Shown: positions 23,970 to 36,477 of the stretch, in pieces
Layout of the letters: the number at the start of each line of letters is the position of its first letter
How positions within the stretch are numbered: position 1 is the first letter of the stretch
DNA from: Dugong dugon
Lineage: Eukaryota; Chordata; Mammalia; Sirenia; Dugongidae
Length of the DNA: 64,000 bases
Direction: 5' to 3'
NCBI GenBank assembly: GCA_030035585.1
Contig: CM057474.1
Location: 3,094,501 to 3,158,500, forward strand
Program-made: the position numbers and the translations under genes
The notes under the pieces: model-generated
Seen by the model: the letters and a program-made list of their open reading frames with translations, nothing else
Told to the model about the DNA's origin: nothing
Databases searched by the model: none

Positions 23970-24376
23970 TTTCGTTTGGCACAGTGCCTGGCAGATATAA
24001 GCTCCTCTGTAAATATTTGTTGAATAGGTGAATGAGGTCTCAGTATCTAACAGCATCCCTCTTAGGCCATTTTGTGCCGGGTTGGAGAATAGTAATTTTA
24101 TGCCTGCAAATAACAGATTGCCTAAAACCAGTTCAGACTATTCCTTTTACGAGAAAACAAGGGACCATCCCTTCTACTTCTTGATTTGTCAGAAAACTAC
24201 AAACACCCCCAAAGCCTTACAGATTCACTTCACATTCAAAGTGATGAGATGCGAGATGTGAAAAACATACTGAAATTTATGTCTTTTCTGCTACAAAATT
24301 GAAATGAATGACACTTTACCGGATCGTGCGAATTAATCAGAACTTGACCATATTGAGAGCGTTAGATGAATTTGGG

Positions 24377-24775
24377 GTGGCCAAAAGCAAACTTAACCAC
24401 TAACTGGAAGGTTGTTCGTTGAAATACATCAAGCGGTGCCTGGGAAGAAAGGCCTGGCAATCTATAAGATTAGTATTGTTACTAGTTGTCAAGGAGTCAG
24501 TTCTGACTCATGGTGACCCCACGTGTGTCAGAGTTGAACTGCTCCATGGGATTTTCAAGGCTTTGACCTTTTGGAAGCAGACGGCCAGGCCTGTTTTCCA
24601 GGACGCCTCTGGGTGGGTTCAGCTGCCAACCTTTTGGCTAGTAGTCAAGTGCTTACCTGTTTGTGTTACCAGAGACTCCTTCCGTTCCTAAGACGACAGC
24701 TCGTGAAAACCCTATGGAGCACAGTTCCTCTCCGAAACACGTGGAATTGCGGTGAGTAGGAACGGACTCTAGGGC
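24377..24775 (+). mobile_element. AfroSINE type 2 split by a second AfroSINE
   Basis: The head part lies at 24377-24469 ('cactaactggaaggttgttc') and the tail part at 24698-24775 ('aaaaccctatggagcacagt'). An antisense copy fills the middle. Confidence 0.82.
24475..24679 (-). mobile_element. AfroSINE type 2 nested in another AfroSINE
   Basis: Complete antisense copy from 'tgttactagttgtcaaggag' to 'gttaccagagactcc', inserted into the + strand copy around it. It is therefore the younger of the two. Confidence 0.88.
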
Positions 24776-24779
24776 TTTT

Positions 24780-25400
24780 TTTTAAAAGCAGACTTAGGTC
24801 TTCAGAAAGAATAATTAGCATAATGAGGACCAGCTCATTTCATTCTATCCCTCCTCTCTCTGCCTGCTCCCACCATCACACCTCCAGCCCCCAGGATAAT
24901 AAAATTCCTTGGGAATAAACTGTAAAGATAAGATTAACTAGACAACATTCCTGCAACACTAAATTAGAGTTTGTAGATAAACGTAAGTGCTGATACAGCC
25001 CTGAAGCTTGTATGCTTTTGCCAAAGTATTTATTAAGGATTCTTAATTTTTAGCTAGGTATAAAGATGATGAGATTGAACAGATAAAAAACCCTTTTTGG
25101 TGCCTGTCCTGGGTCAAGGCAAGCTGCCAAAAAAGAAAAACCACAAAACACAAACAATTTCCTGGAGTCATTATTACTCACCCCGCCTCACCAAATCTGA
25201 ACGTAATTCCTGTGTGAAAGACGGTTGGGATGGTTATTGTAAGCAACAACCCCTGAGTCTCTCAATCTCGCACCTCTGTAAGAATTGTGTCGTTTCTCAC
25301 ACAATTTTCTTTGTCATTCGCTACAGGAAAGCCCTCTGTGATCTGGCTACCAAAAATAATTCTTTTTTTCCTGAGTACTGCGTTTGTTTTTATCTCAGAG
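24780..25400. other. Intergenic DNA, no feature assigned
   Basis: No repeat family named and no coding similarity. The open frame at 25097-25408 has no recognisable product. Confidence 0.35.
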
Positions 25401-25404
25401 GTCG

Positions 25405-25565
25405 GTGATTTCCAAAATGTTGGCTGCCTTAGAATAACCTAGGAACTTGGCTAAAAACGTAAATTCCAAGATGTTGCCCCAGATCTACAGAATTAGAATT
25501 CCACAGATAGGACCTGAGTGATTCTTAGTTTTATAAGCTCTTCAGGTGATTTGGATGCACTCAAA
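25405..25565. mobile_element. MER5A-like hAT MITE, diverged
   Basis: 'tgatttccaaaatgttggct' to 'cttcaggtgatttggatgca' follows the usual MER5A order (acceptance of 'aattagaattccacagatag' in the middle). The terminal repeats are eroded. Confidence 0.4.
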
Positions 25566-25916
25566 AATGTATGAATTCCTCTTTTAGAAGAGAATGATAT
25601 AATTGACTAGATTTCCCTTCAGACGTGGCCACCTGAAAGCTCTGAGGTAAATGTGTGGTTGACTAGTAGCTCATGTGCAGATGATTGTACTATGCTTTAT
25701 CGTGCTCGTTCTGTCTCCACGTGTGTCTGTCTTTGGTTGGTTTTTATTTCTTCTTTCACCTCACTTCTACCTTAGATGTTTGTCGTATTACACATCCACA
25801 TAAGCCATCTTCAGCCCTCTTTTGGGACATGGCAAGAAACAGGCAGGTAGATGGTCAGACAAATACATGAATAATTATACACGCACTCAGAGACAAAATA
25901 TTCTTGGCGATTGGTG

Positions 25917-26510
25917 CAGACTAAGAGAAGAAATTGAAGTTGTCAATGATTTCATTCTACTTGGATCAACAATCAACGTCCATGGAAGCAGCAGTCAAGA
26001 AACAAATTGACATATTGCATCGGGCAAATCTGCTTCAAAAGATCCCTTTCATGTTTTAAAAAGCAAAAGTTGTCATTTGATGACTAAGGTACGTCTGCCT
26101 CACGTGCATGCGAAAGGTGGATAATGAAAAAGAGAGACAGAAGAAAAATGGATGCATTTAAACTGTGGTGTTGGTGAAGAATATTGGATTGCCAGAAGAT
26201 TGAACAAACCAGTCTTATAAGAAATACAACCAGAAAGTTCCTTAGAAGATAGGATGGCGAGGTTTTGGCTTGCTTATTTTGACACCATCAGGAAAGACCA
26301 ATTGCTAGAAAAGGACAACATGTTTGGTGAAGCGGATGGTCAATGATAATGAGGGAAACTCTCAGTGAGATGTACTGACACAATAGCCACAATAATGGAT
26401 CCCGACATACCAAGGATCGTGAAGATGGTGCAGGGTGGGGTGATGTTTTGTTCTGTTGTACTTAAGGTTGCGGTGAGTTGGAGCCAACTCAACAGCAGCT
26501 GACAACAACA
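25917..26510 (+). mobile_element. RTE 3'-half fragment
   Basis: It starts near 'gaagttgtcaatgatttcat', passes 'tggtgttggtgaagaatatt' and ends 'ccaactcaacagcagctgac' with an AAC tail. Several frameshifts. This is the C-terminal part of the RTE protein plus the 3' end. Confidence 0.87.
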
Positions 26511-26533
26511 GCATCCTTGGCAGACCTGGAGAA

Positions 26534-26588
26534 GTGTGCGTGTGCGTGTGTGTGTGTGAGTGTGTGTGTGTGTGTGTGTGTATGTGTA
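26534..26588. repeat. (TG)n microsatellite
   Basis: About 55 bases of alternating TG with a few C and A interruptions, just after the RTE tail. Confidence 0.95.
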
Positions 26589-26681
26589 GGGGGAATAAGA
26601 CAGGTACATCAATGACTATAATACCAAGAAAAAGAAAGTAGGGAAAGTGGGAGTAAGACCAACAATGTGCTATAAAGATTT

Positions 26682-27250
26682 TTTTTTATTAATTTTTTTA
26701 TTGACATAATTAAATGAAGTTTACATTTCAAGTTAGTCTCCCATACAGAATTTTTTTTTTTAACATACATTGTTATGAGACCCCAACTGCTCACCCCATT
26801 CTGCGATAGCACACTCCTCCCCTCCGCCCCTGATTCCCCATGAACATTCAACCAGCTCCTTAATCTCTCTGCCTTCCCTTCTAACCTCTGGACAGAAGCC
26901 ACCCCTTTGGTCTCTTATATCTACTTGTCTAAGAGGCACATTCTTCACGAGTATCACTTTATGTCCCACAGTCCGGTCCAATCCCTGTCTGAAGAGTTGG
27001 CCTCAGAAATTGTTTTAGTTCTGGGGTGATGGAGAGACCAGGGGCCATGCCTTCTGGGGCGCCTCCAGTCTCAGTCAGACCATTAAATCTGGTCTTCTTA
27101 CTAGAATTTGAGTTCTTCATCCCATCATTCTACTGCTCCATCAGGGACCCTCTGTTGTGTTTCCTGTCAGGGCGGTCATTGGTGGTAGCCGGGCACCATC
27201 TAGTTCTTCTGGTCTCAGGCCGATGAAGTCTCTGGTTTATGTGGCCCATT
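26682..27250 (-). mobile_element. 5'-truncated afrotherian L1 (3' UTR) with target-site duplication
   Basis: Antisense L1 3' UTR parallel to the copy at 7958-8475 ('ccctgtctgaagagttggcc', 'ggtagccgggcaccatctag'). A 14-bp duplication 'tgctataaagattt' lies at 26668-26681 and 27251-27264. The short open frames inside are UTR artefacts. Confidence 0.92.
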
Positions 27251-27264
27251 TGCTATAAAGATTT

Positions 27265-28330
27265 GAAGGAGAAACTCTCAGTTAGGGCAATTAGGAAAGA
27301 CTTCATGAAAAAGTTGGCTTTGGAATTGAGCAAAAGGCTTTTCAGAATGGATGGAATCTTGAAAGATGGAGTTGAGACTGGTATACCATAAAGAAGGAAC
27401 AGTTTGAGAAACACTTGGAGACAGGAAAGTACTGGTTAGTTCAGACTCATTACCATCAAGTTAATTCCAACTCATAATGACCCTACAGAACAGAGAAGAC
27501 ATGCCCCATAGGGTTTCCAAGGCTGTAATCTTTATAGAAGCAGACTGCCATATCTTTCTCCCATGGACTAGCTGATGGGTTTGAACTGACAGTTTGCTTA
27601 GCAGCCGAGCATTCAGCCGCTGTGCCACCGGGGCTCTGTGGTTGGCTTAGGGAAGAATGAAAATTCTAATTTGGTGAGAGGCTAGTGTATGTCTAAGGAC
27701 CATTTGGGTGGGACCATCCTGTGGAGGACCCTGGACGATGGGCTGGGCTGAGAAGTTTCCGTATAATTTTCTAACAGACTACTCCAGGTTGTTGGGCAGC
27801 AGACAAATTGACTACATTTGCACTTAAGAAGATGAATAGCAGCTTGTGTGCAGGAGTATATTTGAGCAAGAAGCTGAAAGCACGGAGGCCAGTTAAAAGA
27901 CTTTTAAAGTGGTCCAAGAAAGAAAGAGCAAGGGCAACTCGATCATGGGCAACAGGAACTCAGAGGAGGAAGACAGATCCAAAACCACTGTAGAGAGATA
28001 ATCTACAGGAGTTTGCCAGTGATTAGGAAGATGGTGACATAGGAGCAGACTTGGGGATCAGTTCAGTGTAGGAAATATTGAGCTTCAAGTAAGGGTGGAA
28101 AATCCAGGAAGAGATGCCCAGTGAGCAGTTGGAATAGCCAACTAAGGTTTGGAAAGAAGGATTAGAAATCCATGTGCTTGGAGGTGAGAGTTGACATGGT
28201 AGGTGAAAGGTGCAGAAAGGCAGAAGAAAGGGATGAGAGATAAGAGACCTCCTTAGAGAATCCTTATAGGGTGTGGAGCCATCCACTTGGAGACAGGTTT
28301 AGCAAGGAAACTGGTATGAGTAAAATCTAA
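27265..28330 (-). mobile_element. Ancient L2-like LINE fragment, interrupted
   Basis: A purine-rich strand with the antisense L2 pattern, best seen in 'gagatgcccagtgagcagtt' followed by 'ggaatagccaactaagg'. An AfroSINE (27446-27637) interrupts it. Heavily diverged. Confidence 0.4.
27446..27637 (-). mobile_element. AfroSINE, full-length type 1
   Basis: Antisense copy with 'aaggctgtaatctttataga' (middle segment present), ending 'ctgtgccaccggggctc'. Confidence 0.9.
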
Positions 28331-29370
28331 ATAATGACCAAGAGCAAGGTAACCCTGTCACAGACTGGTATCTTGACCTCTCAAAATAGGATGTTGGTTA
28401 TCAAATTGTGGAGAAAAAAATCTGTGAGAAATGAAGGAAGAATTGTATGGAGCCATCTGGCAAACTTATCTTCCCAGAACTCCACATATACAAACTTATC
28501 AAGAAGGGGAGAACCACCCCTATGACTTTAATAAATGTTGAATGACAGGGTAAACCTCTTGATTTGGGATATTTAGGAACCTCTGGGGTAGTTTTTTAAC
28601 CGCAGATGTCCTGAAATAAACTCTTTCTGGTTTTCTCCTTTTGGTTTGTTTTATTATATCTCTTGTAATAGAAGCAGACACTGGCAATATCCCTTTAAAA
28701 TACAAACCTAAAAGGTAGGCGGAAATAGAGCCATCCTAAAAGCTGTTGATGCACCCAGCGGTTTTTCCTGCTGGCCCCAGCTCTGGAGGGTGATCCTGCC
28801 TCATCACCTAGTCATTACTTGGGCAATGCTGCAACCTGAACAAATATTTATTCAAGCCAGAAGCACTTCAAATGGCAAGATTACTCTTTCAATATTTACT
28901 GTTTTGCGATTGGCAACCTAGGCCATGAAAGCTAATGACTTTCAAACACACAGAGAAAGGTTAATAGATTTGGACGATAGCTCTCATGTTCTCAAAGCCC
29001 TGGGTTAGTGACAAATAACAGTATAGGGCGTATAATGACTGAGGGAGTAACTTCTATGAAATAGATAACAAAATAATAACCAGGGAGATGGATCCCTGTA
29101 TAGTGGCATTAGGTTCTACTCCCAGGAAGACTTGGCAGCATGTGAAAGGGCAGACTTGCCTCTATCTGTTCACTGCTCTCCACCCCCAGAGCATGATGGT
29201 CCTACAAGGGGAAATGGATCATCAGAGACTGAATGTCACTTTGGCTTCTCCCTGTCTCCTATAGTTGTAGAATTCAGGAGAGGTGGTAAGTGAGAATCCG
29301 TTTAAAGATTGTGAATCTTCTGAAGAATCAGATCTTGTTAATTTTAGGCTCCCTGTCCTTCACCTAAAAA
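28331..29370. other. Intergenic DNA, no feature assigned
   Basis: No recognised repeat or gene. The phrase TKSKVTL encoded near 28340 resembles a fatty-acid-binding-protein motif only by chance (see rejected items). Confidence 0.35.
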
Positions 29371-29569
29371 AGACAGTTGCTGTCCAGTTGACTCTGACTC
29401 ATGGCAACCACATGTGTGTCAGAGTAGAACTGTGCTCCCTAGGATTTTCAGTGGCTGATTTTCCAGAAGTAGATCACTAGGCCCTTCTTCCAAGGCACCT
29501 CTGGGTGGACTTGAACCTTCAACCTTTCAGTTAGCAGCTGAGCATGTTAACTATCTGTGCCACCCAGGG
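29371..29569 (-). mobile_element. AfroSINE, type 2
   Basis: From 'agacagttgctgtccagttg' to 'tgtgccacccaggg'. A further 25-base head scrap ('gtgccaccagggctccc') sits alone at 29770-29786. Confidence 0.9.
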
Positions 29570-30029
29570 TCATCTACTCTTTAAGAAAATGGAGAGGGTG
29601 TATAACCCTAAAATAATCCAACTGAGCCAACAAGTTAGGGGTCACTTGCTATTTTTTGATCTTTTGGTCACTCATGGAGGCAGTGGAGTACATTGGTGAG
29701 GAGGGTCCTTGTCCCCTTGTTCACTGCCATAACCCAGCACCTACTCATAACCCCAGTACTTTAATCTTTGTGCCACCAGGGCTCCCGACCACACTTGGGC
29801 CTCCAGAAACACTTGTTTAAATGACTTAAAAACTAATGAAGTGAATGAGCAGAGAATTGAGCTCAGGACGATTTGACTCCAAAGTCCTCCATGGAGTGTA
29901 CATTTTAGCTGGAAGAGACAGACAATTAAAAAATAAATACAATACAGAAAATCAAAACAGGGCCACAGATTCAGAGTGACCAGGTAAGCTGTGACGGATT
30001 GTACAGTTAGAGAAACTCTCCGAGGAGTT

Positions 30030-30190
30030 GTGCACCTCTCACTCTCTGTGTGATCTTGAGCAGATTTCTTAGCTTCTCAGTTCCCTCATAGGATGTTGGG
30101 AGGATTCAGTTACATAAAGATTGCATATATGCTAAGTACAGCGTCGGGCAGGTAGGAAGGACATGGTGAACGTTAACTGTGGAATTGTTT
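30030..30190 (+). mobile_element. MIR-like ancient SINE
   Basis: 'tgtgtgatcttgagcagatt' and 'tcagttccctcataggatgt' follow the MIR core order. A tail-like segment with 'aaataaatatttgttgg' follows at 30258-30274. Confidence 0.6.
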
Positions 30191-30290
30191 TAAGTTCCCG
30201 AGCAGTAGATTTTGAATCGTTTTGTTCGTGCCCAGAGCCATGCCTGACGTATGGCAGAAAATAAATATTTGTTGGCCGAATGATTTAATG

Positions 30291-32438
30291 ATGATGAGAA
30301 TCATAATGGAAAAAAAAAGACAACAGTGGAGATAAAGTACAAAAATGATTCACAGAAAGCTTGATGAAGCCTTGGTAAACTGGATGTTACAAAACAAAAA
30401 AGTGTAGCTTTCTAGGGTGAGTCCAAGTTAAAGAACAGACAGGGCTCAGAAGTCAAAATGGTAACTGATCTTCACGTGAAGGAATCAAATACTCTGTTCT
30501 CCCCTTCTTTATCCACTAGAGAGGGTACATTACTGGAACATAAGCCTTTCCAAGCACAAAGGACCCTGTAGCCTTTTTAAAATGACTATGAGTTAATGGA
30601 ACAATGACTGGAGCTAAGGCCATATTAGGTACATTTTGATTTAAGTGGACAGTTAAAAAAATTCTCTCATCAATAGTATCAAAAAGAAATGATGAAAATG
30701 TGATGCATATGGTCTTTTAAACTTTGTACCAAGAATAAAAACGGAAGGAATCAAATTATTTTTATTTTATTCAGAGCAAAAAGAAGAAAATATAAACAAG
30801 GTGACCAGCTGATCCTTTTCTGGTCTTGGGGGCACTCAGCATGAGTCTGAATCGACTCAGTGACAGCTGGTTCTGGTTTTTAAAAATTATTATGGAAATG
30901 TCATCACTTGACTGTTTTAGAAATCAAAGTTTTCCAAGTATTCATTTTTGCTTTGAAGTATTCTTTTTGCATGTTTGAATCAGACAGTTTGAAAATATTA
31001 ATATCTTCCTTTTCGTTAGTACTTCTTTCTTTCAGTTTGTCTCATACTCATGGAAGGAATTTGTAAAGTATAAATGTTCGCTATAAACCCAGCGTTGAGC
31101 TATGTTGCAATGATGAGACAAAGTGTATAAATAGAGCGGAAGTCCTCTAACAGAGCTTGGTAATGCCCTAACGCTGGGGGATTGGTTGGCAAGGGCTGCC
31201 TCTGCACAACGTGCAGGTAGACGTCCCACGTCCCTTCCTCAGGTGCCCCTCCTGTGACCTCCTGGCATTCTCAGGTATGGCATACTACTGCTTACGTGCA
31301 GATTATTTGATTCTATTAAGAGTAATTTTAGAATCACCATTTGCATTTTACTACATATGTGTAAATAATAGACTGCTGGCTGGAAGTTTTCATGTTGTTT
31401 GGAATTTCAGTGGCTCAAAGCTCTGAGTGAAAGTCCTGTTGTAGTTCAAATTCCAGATTCAACGGGGCACCAGTTAAAGCCAGCTACCTCCCTGAAAGTC
31501 CAATCAGACACCATTTCAGAGCTCAGCTCTCACCGGGGAATACTGGATGACTAGTAAGATGGGAGAAAGCTGCTGGACTTAGAAAGTGCAAAGTGCAGTT
31601 TTCAGAGAGACAGGGCTGCTTCTGTTCCCAGAAACCCAAAGAGCGGAAATGCCAAGAGAAACCCCACATGGTCTGAGCATGGCTGAAGGAAAGGGCAATG
31701 GGCAGTGTTTTCCTTACTTAGATGTCTGCTGAGTCAGGGGACCTGCTGATCTGACCCGTTCTTCAGCCGGAGGAATGGAGGGAATGACTGGTACCCGAAG
31801 CAAGGTGGCCGAGCTGGGAATGGACGAGCTGGGGCAGAGGCGGACACTTTCCCTAATCACACAAATAAGTAGGAACTTCCATCCTGAGATATGTAATGAA
31901 TACCGCAGTGCTGAAAGAGGGCATAAAAGACAAACCACACCTCACCTGGGACCAGCGATTTAATGCTGAGAGCTTCAGTACAACAATGGGGGTATCTTTG
32001 GCTGGGCGACTGTTTTCTCACTTACGTAGACTCAGCCCTTGGACCAGCCCACAGTGATCTCTGTCCTCTGTGGATTTCTATTGCCACCCTGTGGCTCTGC
32101 CTTATCATTTTTTTGTCTAGTAATTTCCAGCACATTATTTCTGACACCCCACTCTTTTTGTAGTTTCTATGGTGGAGAGCAGAGCTGGGGTCATACTGAA
32201 TGCTCACTAAGTGTTCGTTATTGACTGAAGTACCTGTTTTACTTCCTAATTCTCACTGGTAACTTTTCACACACAGACCATTTTGTGGGCAGAAGTGGAG
32301 CCAGCTTCCTAATACGAATCCCTTGTACCCCAAGTTCAGGGCTGTGCACCACGTAAATAAAAAAAAATCCAAGGGGCTTGTCAAGGTTCTTATACTTCTG
32401 TAAACATCTCCTTTACTCTGTGGGAACGCCTACAAACA
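30291..32438. other. Intergenic DNA, mostly unassigned
   Basis: It contains only a short AfroSINE tail scrap on the + strand near 30826-30880 ('gagtctgaatcgactcagtg'). The stretch 31430-31990 has higher GC and no named repeat. No gene recognised. Confidence 0.4.
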
Positions 32439-32593
32439 AAACCCGTTGCAGTCAAGTTGATTCTGACTCACAGGGACCCTACAGGACAGAGCAGAACTGC
32501 CCCTTAGGGTTTCCAGGGAGTGGCTGGTGGATTTGAACTGCTGACCTTTTGGTTAACAGCCGAGTGCTTAACCACTGCACCACCAGGAATGCC
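32439..32593 (-). mobile_element. AfroSINE, short subtype
   Basis: 'gggtttccagggagtggctg' shows the middle deletion. It starts at 'aaacccgttgcagtcaagtt'. Confidence 0.92.
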
Positions 32594-32921
32594 TAAGACA
32601 TGGAAAGAGAAGGGTCAATTAGATGGTGGTTGTTGCTGACAGCCATTTCTAATTACTGCTAGGCATCGCTTCATAACACAAGGACCACTTAGGAATGAAG
32701 TGTTTGCTGTGGTGAAGGACACAAAGTAAGGCAAATCAGGGAAGGCTTCATGAAGGTGGATTTTTAAAAAATTAATAAATAGGAGTGTAAATAATTAGGT
32801 AGGTAGAAAGAGATGAGAAGCACATGGAAAAATTTGGTGGTGGAAGTGAGGAGGTTAGTTTGAAGGAAGACTGATTGCAGTAGGGTTAAGGGAAGACAGG
32901 GGTTAGGTAATGGGTGGCTAA

Positions 32922-33126
32922 AGACCAGTCGCTGTCTAGTCAACCCTGACTCATGGCAACCCCATGTGTGTCAGAGTAGAACTGTGCTCCGTAGGTTTTC
33001 AATGGCTGATTTTTCAGAAGTAGATCACCAGGACTTTCTTCCAAGGTGACTCTGGGTAGACTCCAACCTTCAACCTTATGGTTAGCAGCGGAGCACATTA
33101 ACTGTTTGCACCTCCTAGGGACTCCA
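32922..33126 (-). mobile_element. AfroSINE, type 2, with target-site duplication
   Basis: 'agtcgctgtctagtcaaccc' to 'cacctcctagggactcc'. It is flanked by 12-base direct repeats 'atgggtggctaa' (32910-32921) and 'atggatggctaa' (33127-33138), one mismatch. Confidence 0.92.
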
Positions 33127-33365
33127 ATGGATGGCTAAGGGCTTTATAATCCTTTATAATCTGAGATTTTATAATTACATTTGAAAATGATTTATCTGGT
33201 GTCTGCAAAAAGAGAGCATGCAGGGAGGTTCAGGGAAGAGAGAGCCAGCTTACAAGTCTGGGGAACTAAATGGCACAATGTGGTTGATAGTTTGGGGAGG
33301 TGAAGAAAGAGAATTCATTTAGTTTTGAATAAAATTAGAATTAGAGGGGGCTATTCAAATAGAAA

Positions 33366-33560
33366 AGTAGCACTGGTGGTGCAGTGGTTAAGCACTCTGC
33401 TTCTAACCAAAATGTCGATGGTTCAAACCCCGCGGCTCCGCAGGAGAGAAGACCTGGTAAAGCGCTTCGGTAAACGTCACAGCCTAGGAAATGTTACGGG
33501 GCACTTTTACCCTGTCCTCTGGTCGCTGGGAGTCAGAATCGACTCGATGGCACACAACAA
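33366..33560 (+). mobile_element. AfroSINE, full-length type 1
   Basis: Head 'gcactggtggtgcagtgg', B-box-like 'atggttcaaacccc', tail 'gagtcagaatcgactcgatg' and 'cacacaacaa', which is close to the RTE tail. Confidence 0.88.
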
Positions 33561-33599
33561 TTCAAGTACAGAGTCTGAAAACAGCCACAGCACAGCAAA

Positions 33600-34046
33600 A
33601 ACAACTACTGGTGTATTTATTTAGGGATTAAAAACCGTTCTTATATGGTCCTTAAACTACTCTGAGGGGAAGATGCCCTGGGAGGTGACAGACCAACCAG
33701 AGGTGAAAACCTAGAGAGGAGGCCAGAGGTCAGGTTTAGGGGCAGGTCTTGAAACTCCACCCTTATGTCCAAGGAAGAGGTCATGGAAATAGATATGCTA
33801 AGCTCGGCAAAACTCTCAAATTTCCTTCCGTCTCCTAAAACTCCTGGTAGTTAAAACAATGTACCCATCTTAAATACAATATTCATGGCGAGCAGCAGCT
33901 CCTACACAAACAACTACTGTACTAGGGGTGAGCATTAATTGTTTCAAAGCCATTAATAGAAAATGTCCAAAAAATACTTTCCTGGTGCAGAAAGAAAAAT
34001 AACAAGTTAACAACAAGCAAAAATGTCTATGCATTTTAAGAGGGTT
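33600..34046. other. Intergenic DNA, no feature assigned
   Basis: Nothing recognised between two AfroSINEs. Confidence 0.35.
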
Positions 34047-34057
34047 ATTTTAGTAGA

Positions 34058-34257
34058 GGAGTCTCTGGGTGGTATAAACATTTAATACGTTCAATTGCTA
34101 ACGAAAAGGTTGGAGGTTTGAGGCACCTTGGAAGAAAGGTCTGGCAATCTGTTTCTGAAAAATCTTTCGTTGAAAACCCTGTGGAGCACTATTCGACTCT
34201 GACACACAAGGTTTGTCATCAGTCAGAGTTAACTGATGGCAGCTATTTTGTTTTTTA
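34058..34257 (+). mobile_element. AfroSINE, type 2, with perfect target-site duplication
   Basis: Body 'ctgaaaaatctttcgttgaa', tail 'catcagtcagagttaactga' and a T-rich end. It is flanked by 11-base repeats 'attttagtaga' at 34047-34057 and 34258-34268. Confidence 0.92.
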
Positions 34258-34268
34258 ATTTTAGTAGA

Positions 34269-35628
34269 ACTTACATGGCACAGCTAAATTATCCTTCATT
34301 CTTTTTAGAGAGCCCATCTTTATTTCAGACTATGTGGAGGGTGTTTTTCTGGTGCCACTTTCAGGGACTTCCCTCAGCCCCCTTTGTCAGTGCTATGCCA
34401 ATCCCAGCCATGGTTTATGAGTCCGCTTTCTTCCTCAATTCTTAGTGTGTACGTAAGTGTGTGTACACGTGTTTAGATAATATCTTTCGCCATTTGGTTA
34501 GCGTCCAGCTGACTGAGTCTCCTTAAGGAGACCCTTCTCAGAAGTGGAGAAGAAGGGTCCTCAACTATAACGCTGCTTGGTGCCCATCTGACTCACCCCC
34601 GTTGCTCTGCCCCTCGTGTCTCCAGCCCTGTACTACTGTCACCTGTTTGGAGACCTTGAAGTCATAGCTCACAGCTTACTCTCGAAGCAGCAACCAAACC
34701 AAATCCTGAAGCACCCAGCAGCACAGATCCCAGCCCCAAGGGTCCCTCCATGTTGCCAGCGGATTTCTGTGCGTGCTGGACCCTTGACCTCTGAGGTTCT
34801 CTGGTGCCAGAAAGTCTGCAGTGGCAGGATTTCAGGAGCTTCCACCCCTCCTCTGCTAAACAGTTTTTCTCATCTGAGATACGTGGGATGGCTTCTTAGC
34901 AGGCAGGACGTTCACTCGCCGAAATCAGAGGAAACAGCTGCTCATCTGCCCTGGCTCTGGGAAAATTACTGAACTGTGTTAAAATTGCAAGAATCAATAA
35001 CCAAGAACTCTGCAGCTTGGCCTTGAATTTATTATCGTGGCTAAAGACTCAGTCCCCACTGAAGAAAACTGTGGAGCTAGTTCAATCGCAACGCCTAAAG
35101 CGAAGTTCAGGTAAGAAAAGGGCAGTTCCTTCTCTGCTGAACCTAAAGGTGCCCAACTTCTCAAGCTCCAGAAAGAGAGGTGATCTGACAAAGACAGACG
35201 CGTTAAGATTGAATTCCAGACTTCTGTTACTTCGCGTGTTCCTTTGTTCTCCTCTTTTCTGCTTGCATTCCAACAAAGCATCTCTGCCATTGTATAAACA
35301 ACATGACATAATGGTATAACATTCCGTTATGACAACACCCCCTCCAAATGCATTCCCTCCCCCCGCCCCAACACACACAAAGTGACTAGTTGGACAGATT
35401 TAGGTAGAATGTTAGGGTCAGCACGCTGATTTTTGTTGTTGTTGACTTGTTTACGTAGTACCCAGCTTGTTCTATTAGCCTGACCAAACCTTCCTTACTT
35501 TGCTGCTTGGTGTTGTGTGGTAGCTTGAACCCTAGACCTGAAGTATCTTCTATTCCAAACTCCTTTAGATAGTAATTTCATAACTCCAGAAAACTCACAA
35601 ACTCTTCCTTTAATTAGTTCCCTCTATT
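34269..35628. other. Intergenic DNA, no feature assigned
   Basis: The open frame at 34616-34972 (118 codons) has no similarity I recognise. It also lacks the context of an exon. Confidence 0.35.
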
Positions 35629-35637
35629 AAATATATG

Positions 35638-35791
35638 GAGCCCTGGTAGTGCAGTGGTTAAGAGCTTGGCTGTTAACCAAAAGGCCAGCAGTTCGAATCC
35701 ACCAGCTGCTCCTTGGAAACCCTGTGGGGCAGTTCTACTCTGTTCCATAGGGTCACTATGAGTTGGAATCGACTCTAAAGTAACAGGTATC
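35638..35791 (+). mobile_element. AfroSINE, short subtype, with target-site duplication
   Basis: It starts 'gagccctggtagtgcagtgg' and joins 'agctgctccttggaaaccct' directly (middle deletion). Direct repeats 'aaatatatg' flank it at 35629-35637 and 35792-35800. Confidence 0.95.
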
Positions 35792-36181
35792 AAATATATG
35801 CTACAGCAAATTAGTGACAAGGACTTCCTGGAAATTGAAAAGATTATGGCTCCATGAAGAGGGTTTGGAATTTTTTGAGAGAGAAATAAAGAGCAACACA
35901 AATGCAAACATTACTATTACTCGTCATAGATGTCCTAGTAGTTTCAGATATGAAGATTGATTAATAAAATTATATCATTCTCAGTATAACCTTGTAAAAT
36001 CTACATTACATTTTCACTGCAAGGGTAAGGAAAATGTATGTCTAGGGGAAAAATACATGGAAAATTTTATAGTCTCCAAAATAATCATACAACAAATTAT
36101 TTTTTCTGTTTGAAAGTCCTTCTTAATCGAACCTTTTTCCTTATATTTGGAGGATGAATAAGCAAAAGAAATTTGTTTTTA

Positions 36182-36306
36182 TTTTTTATTTTTTTTTTTT
36201 TTTAATATATATTTTATTGTACTTCAGGTGAAAGCTTACAGAGCAAATAGTTTCTCATGAAATAGTAGTACACATGTTGTTTTTTGACATTGGTTAACAA
36301 CCCCAC
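36182..36306 (-). mobile_element. Short L1 3'-end insertion with target-site duplication
   Basis: A T run and 'aggtgaaagcttacagagca' mark the extreme 3' end of an afrotherian L1, antisense. A 17-base perfect duplication 'aaagaaatttgttttta' lies at 36165-36181 and 36307-36323. The insert is only about 125 bp. Confidence 0.9.
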
Positions 36307-36477
36307 AAAGAAATTTGTTTTTAAAAGTGAAATTAATACATAGTTCGTCTATTTTTCTTTTTCTCTGTGTAAGTAAAGGATGAAGATGTCTTTATTGGTT
36401 CCAGTCTCTCTTCCCCTCTATCTACAATTTAACCTCTTTCCCGCTCATTCTACCATCACACATTATTGGTAGTCCAA

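Noticed and set aside
26340..26612. Open frame encoding a Thr-His repeat
   Set aside because: It is the antisense of the (TG)n microsatellite.
28334..28525. TKSKVTL peptide, reminiscent of a fatty-acid-binding protein exon (FABP genes neighbour IMPA1 in other mammals)
   Set aside because: Only seven residues match, the following residues do not, and there are no splice sites of a FABP exon. No FABP exon was found elsewhere in the window.
34616..34972. 118-codon open reading frame in intergenic DNA
   Set aside because: No recognisable domain, no splice context and no codon pattern that I can distinguish from chance.
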